Assembly: GCA_012521525.1 (NCBI GenBank)
Contig: JAAYMG010000198.1
Span: 1 to 5,668, forward strand
Length of the DNA: 5,668 nt
Direction of reading: 5' to 3'
Source of the DNA: Clostridiales bacterium
GTDB lineage: Bacteria > Bacillota > Clostridia > Oscillospirales > JAAYOS01
Position numbers and translations under genes: made by a program. The notes under the pieces were generated by a model. It searched no databases. It saw only the letters and a list, made by a program, of their open reading frames with translations, and was not told the origin of the DNA. Positions 5,309-5,668 of this stretch are shown piece after piece. Position 1 is the stretch's first letter; the number at the start of each line of letters is the position of its first letter.

Positions 5309-5668
5309 ATGCTTAATATGTTTGACATTTTGGAAACAATAAAGATGATAGACGAGGAGCACCTGGACATACGCACCGTTACCATGGGCATATCGCTGCG
5401 GGATTGCGCTTCTGACAGTGTGAAAAAGGTAGCGGACAAGGTTTATGACAAGATATGCGCGCGTGCCGAGAAGCTGGTATCGACATGCGACGAAATATCT
5501 GCCGAGTATGGCATCCCTATCATCAACAAACGGGTGTCGGTCACACCGATCTCTTTTCTTTGCGACTCCGTGGAAAGCGATGACGTCATACCGATCGCCC
5601 GTGCCATGCAGCGTGCTGCCGAAACAGTCGGGATCAATTTCATCGGCGGGTTTTCGGCGCTGGTCCAC
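5309..5668 (+). CDS. UPF0210/DUF711 (PFL-like) family protein, N-terminal part
   Basis: ATG at 5309 opens a frame running 120 codons to the window edge; the full family is around 450 residues, so about a quarter is present. The N-terminus shows family-typical stretches: ILETIKMIDEEHLDIRTVTMGISLRDC (7-33), a segment ending YGIPIINKRVSVTPIS (67-82), and the start of a conserved GINFIGGFSALVH (108-120). UPF0210 proteins are related in fold to pyruvate formate-lyase-type glycyl radical enzymes, but their reaction is unknown. The gene follows the ACT gene on the same strand, the usual arrangement, so the ACT protein may sense a ligand connected with this protein's activity. GAGGT (5294-5298) lies 10 nt upstream, slightly long spacing; a second in-frame ATG at 5318 is the alternative start. 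Confidence 0.92.
   Translation, partial: MLNMFDILETIKMIDEEHLDIRTVTMGISLRDCASDSVKKVADKVYDKICARAEKLVSTCDEISAEYGIPIINKRVSVTPISFLCDSVESDDVIPIARAMQRAAETVGINFIGGFSALVH

Noticed and set aside
5168..5668. 166-codon minus-strand open frame reaching the window edge
   Set aside because: It is antisense to the UPF0210 N-terminus, whose plus-strand translation matches the family throughout.

Overview
The window looks like an anaerobic, low-to-mid GC member of the Bacillota (Clostridia-like). The supporting signs are strong AGGAGG-type ribosome binding sites, frequent ATA isoleucine codons, a TTG start, a lipoprotein signal peptide, and an adjacent ACT-domain/UPF0210 gene pair typical of Firmicutes. This assignment is inference from gene style. 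No rRNA, tRNA, CRISPR array, insertion sequence or phage gene was seen.

Layout. Three genes lie on the minus strand and point toward position 1. Reading along that strand they are a beta-phosphoglucomutase-like HAD enzyme (4588-3938), a cytoplasmic two-domain family-3 glycoside hydrolase of the NagZ type (3780-2077), and the first 569 residues of a secreted GHL10 (YngK/DigH-like) lipoprotein (1707 to the window edge). A 12-bp-stem intrinsic terminator (2001-2040) closes the mutase-GH3 unit. The GHL10 gene has its own sigma-A-type promoter (1747-1775). A divergent regulatory region (4601-4895) separates these from two plus-strand genes: an ACT-domain regulator-like protein (4896-5171) and the first 120 residues of a UPF0210/DUF711 (PFL-like) protein (5309 to the window edge).

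How the genes may work together. The GHL10 protein is predicted to cut polysaccharide outside the membrane, possibly peptidoglycan glycan. The GH3 enzyme would then split imported beta-linked (amino)sugars in the cytoplasm. It carries the NagZ-type Asp-x-His acid/base pair, which in some GH3 enzymes supports phosphorolysis instead of hydrolysis. A retaining phosphorylase acting on beta-linkages should release a beta-sugar-1-phosphate, the kind of substrate a beta-phosphoglucomutase uses, and such an enzyme is encoded just upstream. This is the most interesting metabolic hypothesis in the window.

The ACT/UPF0210 pair is a conserved unit of unknown function. It has structured leaders here: a 9-bp-stem hairpin and a perfect 12-bp palindrome ahead of the ACT gene, and a short ORF plus a terminator-like hairpin between the two genes. 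No obviously new multi-gene defence or mobile system was found.
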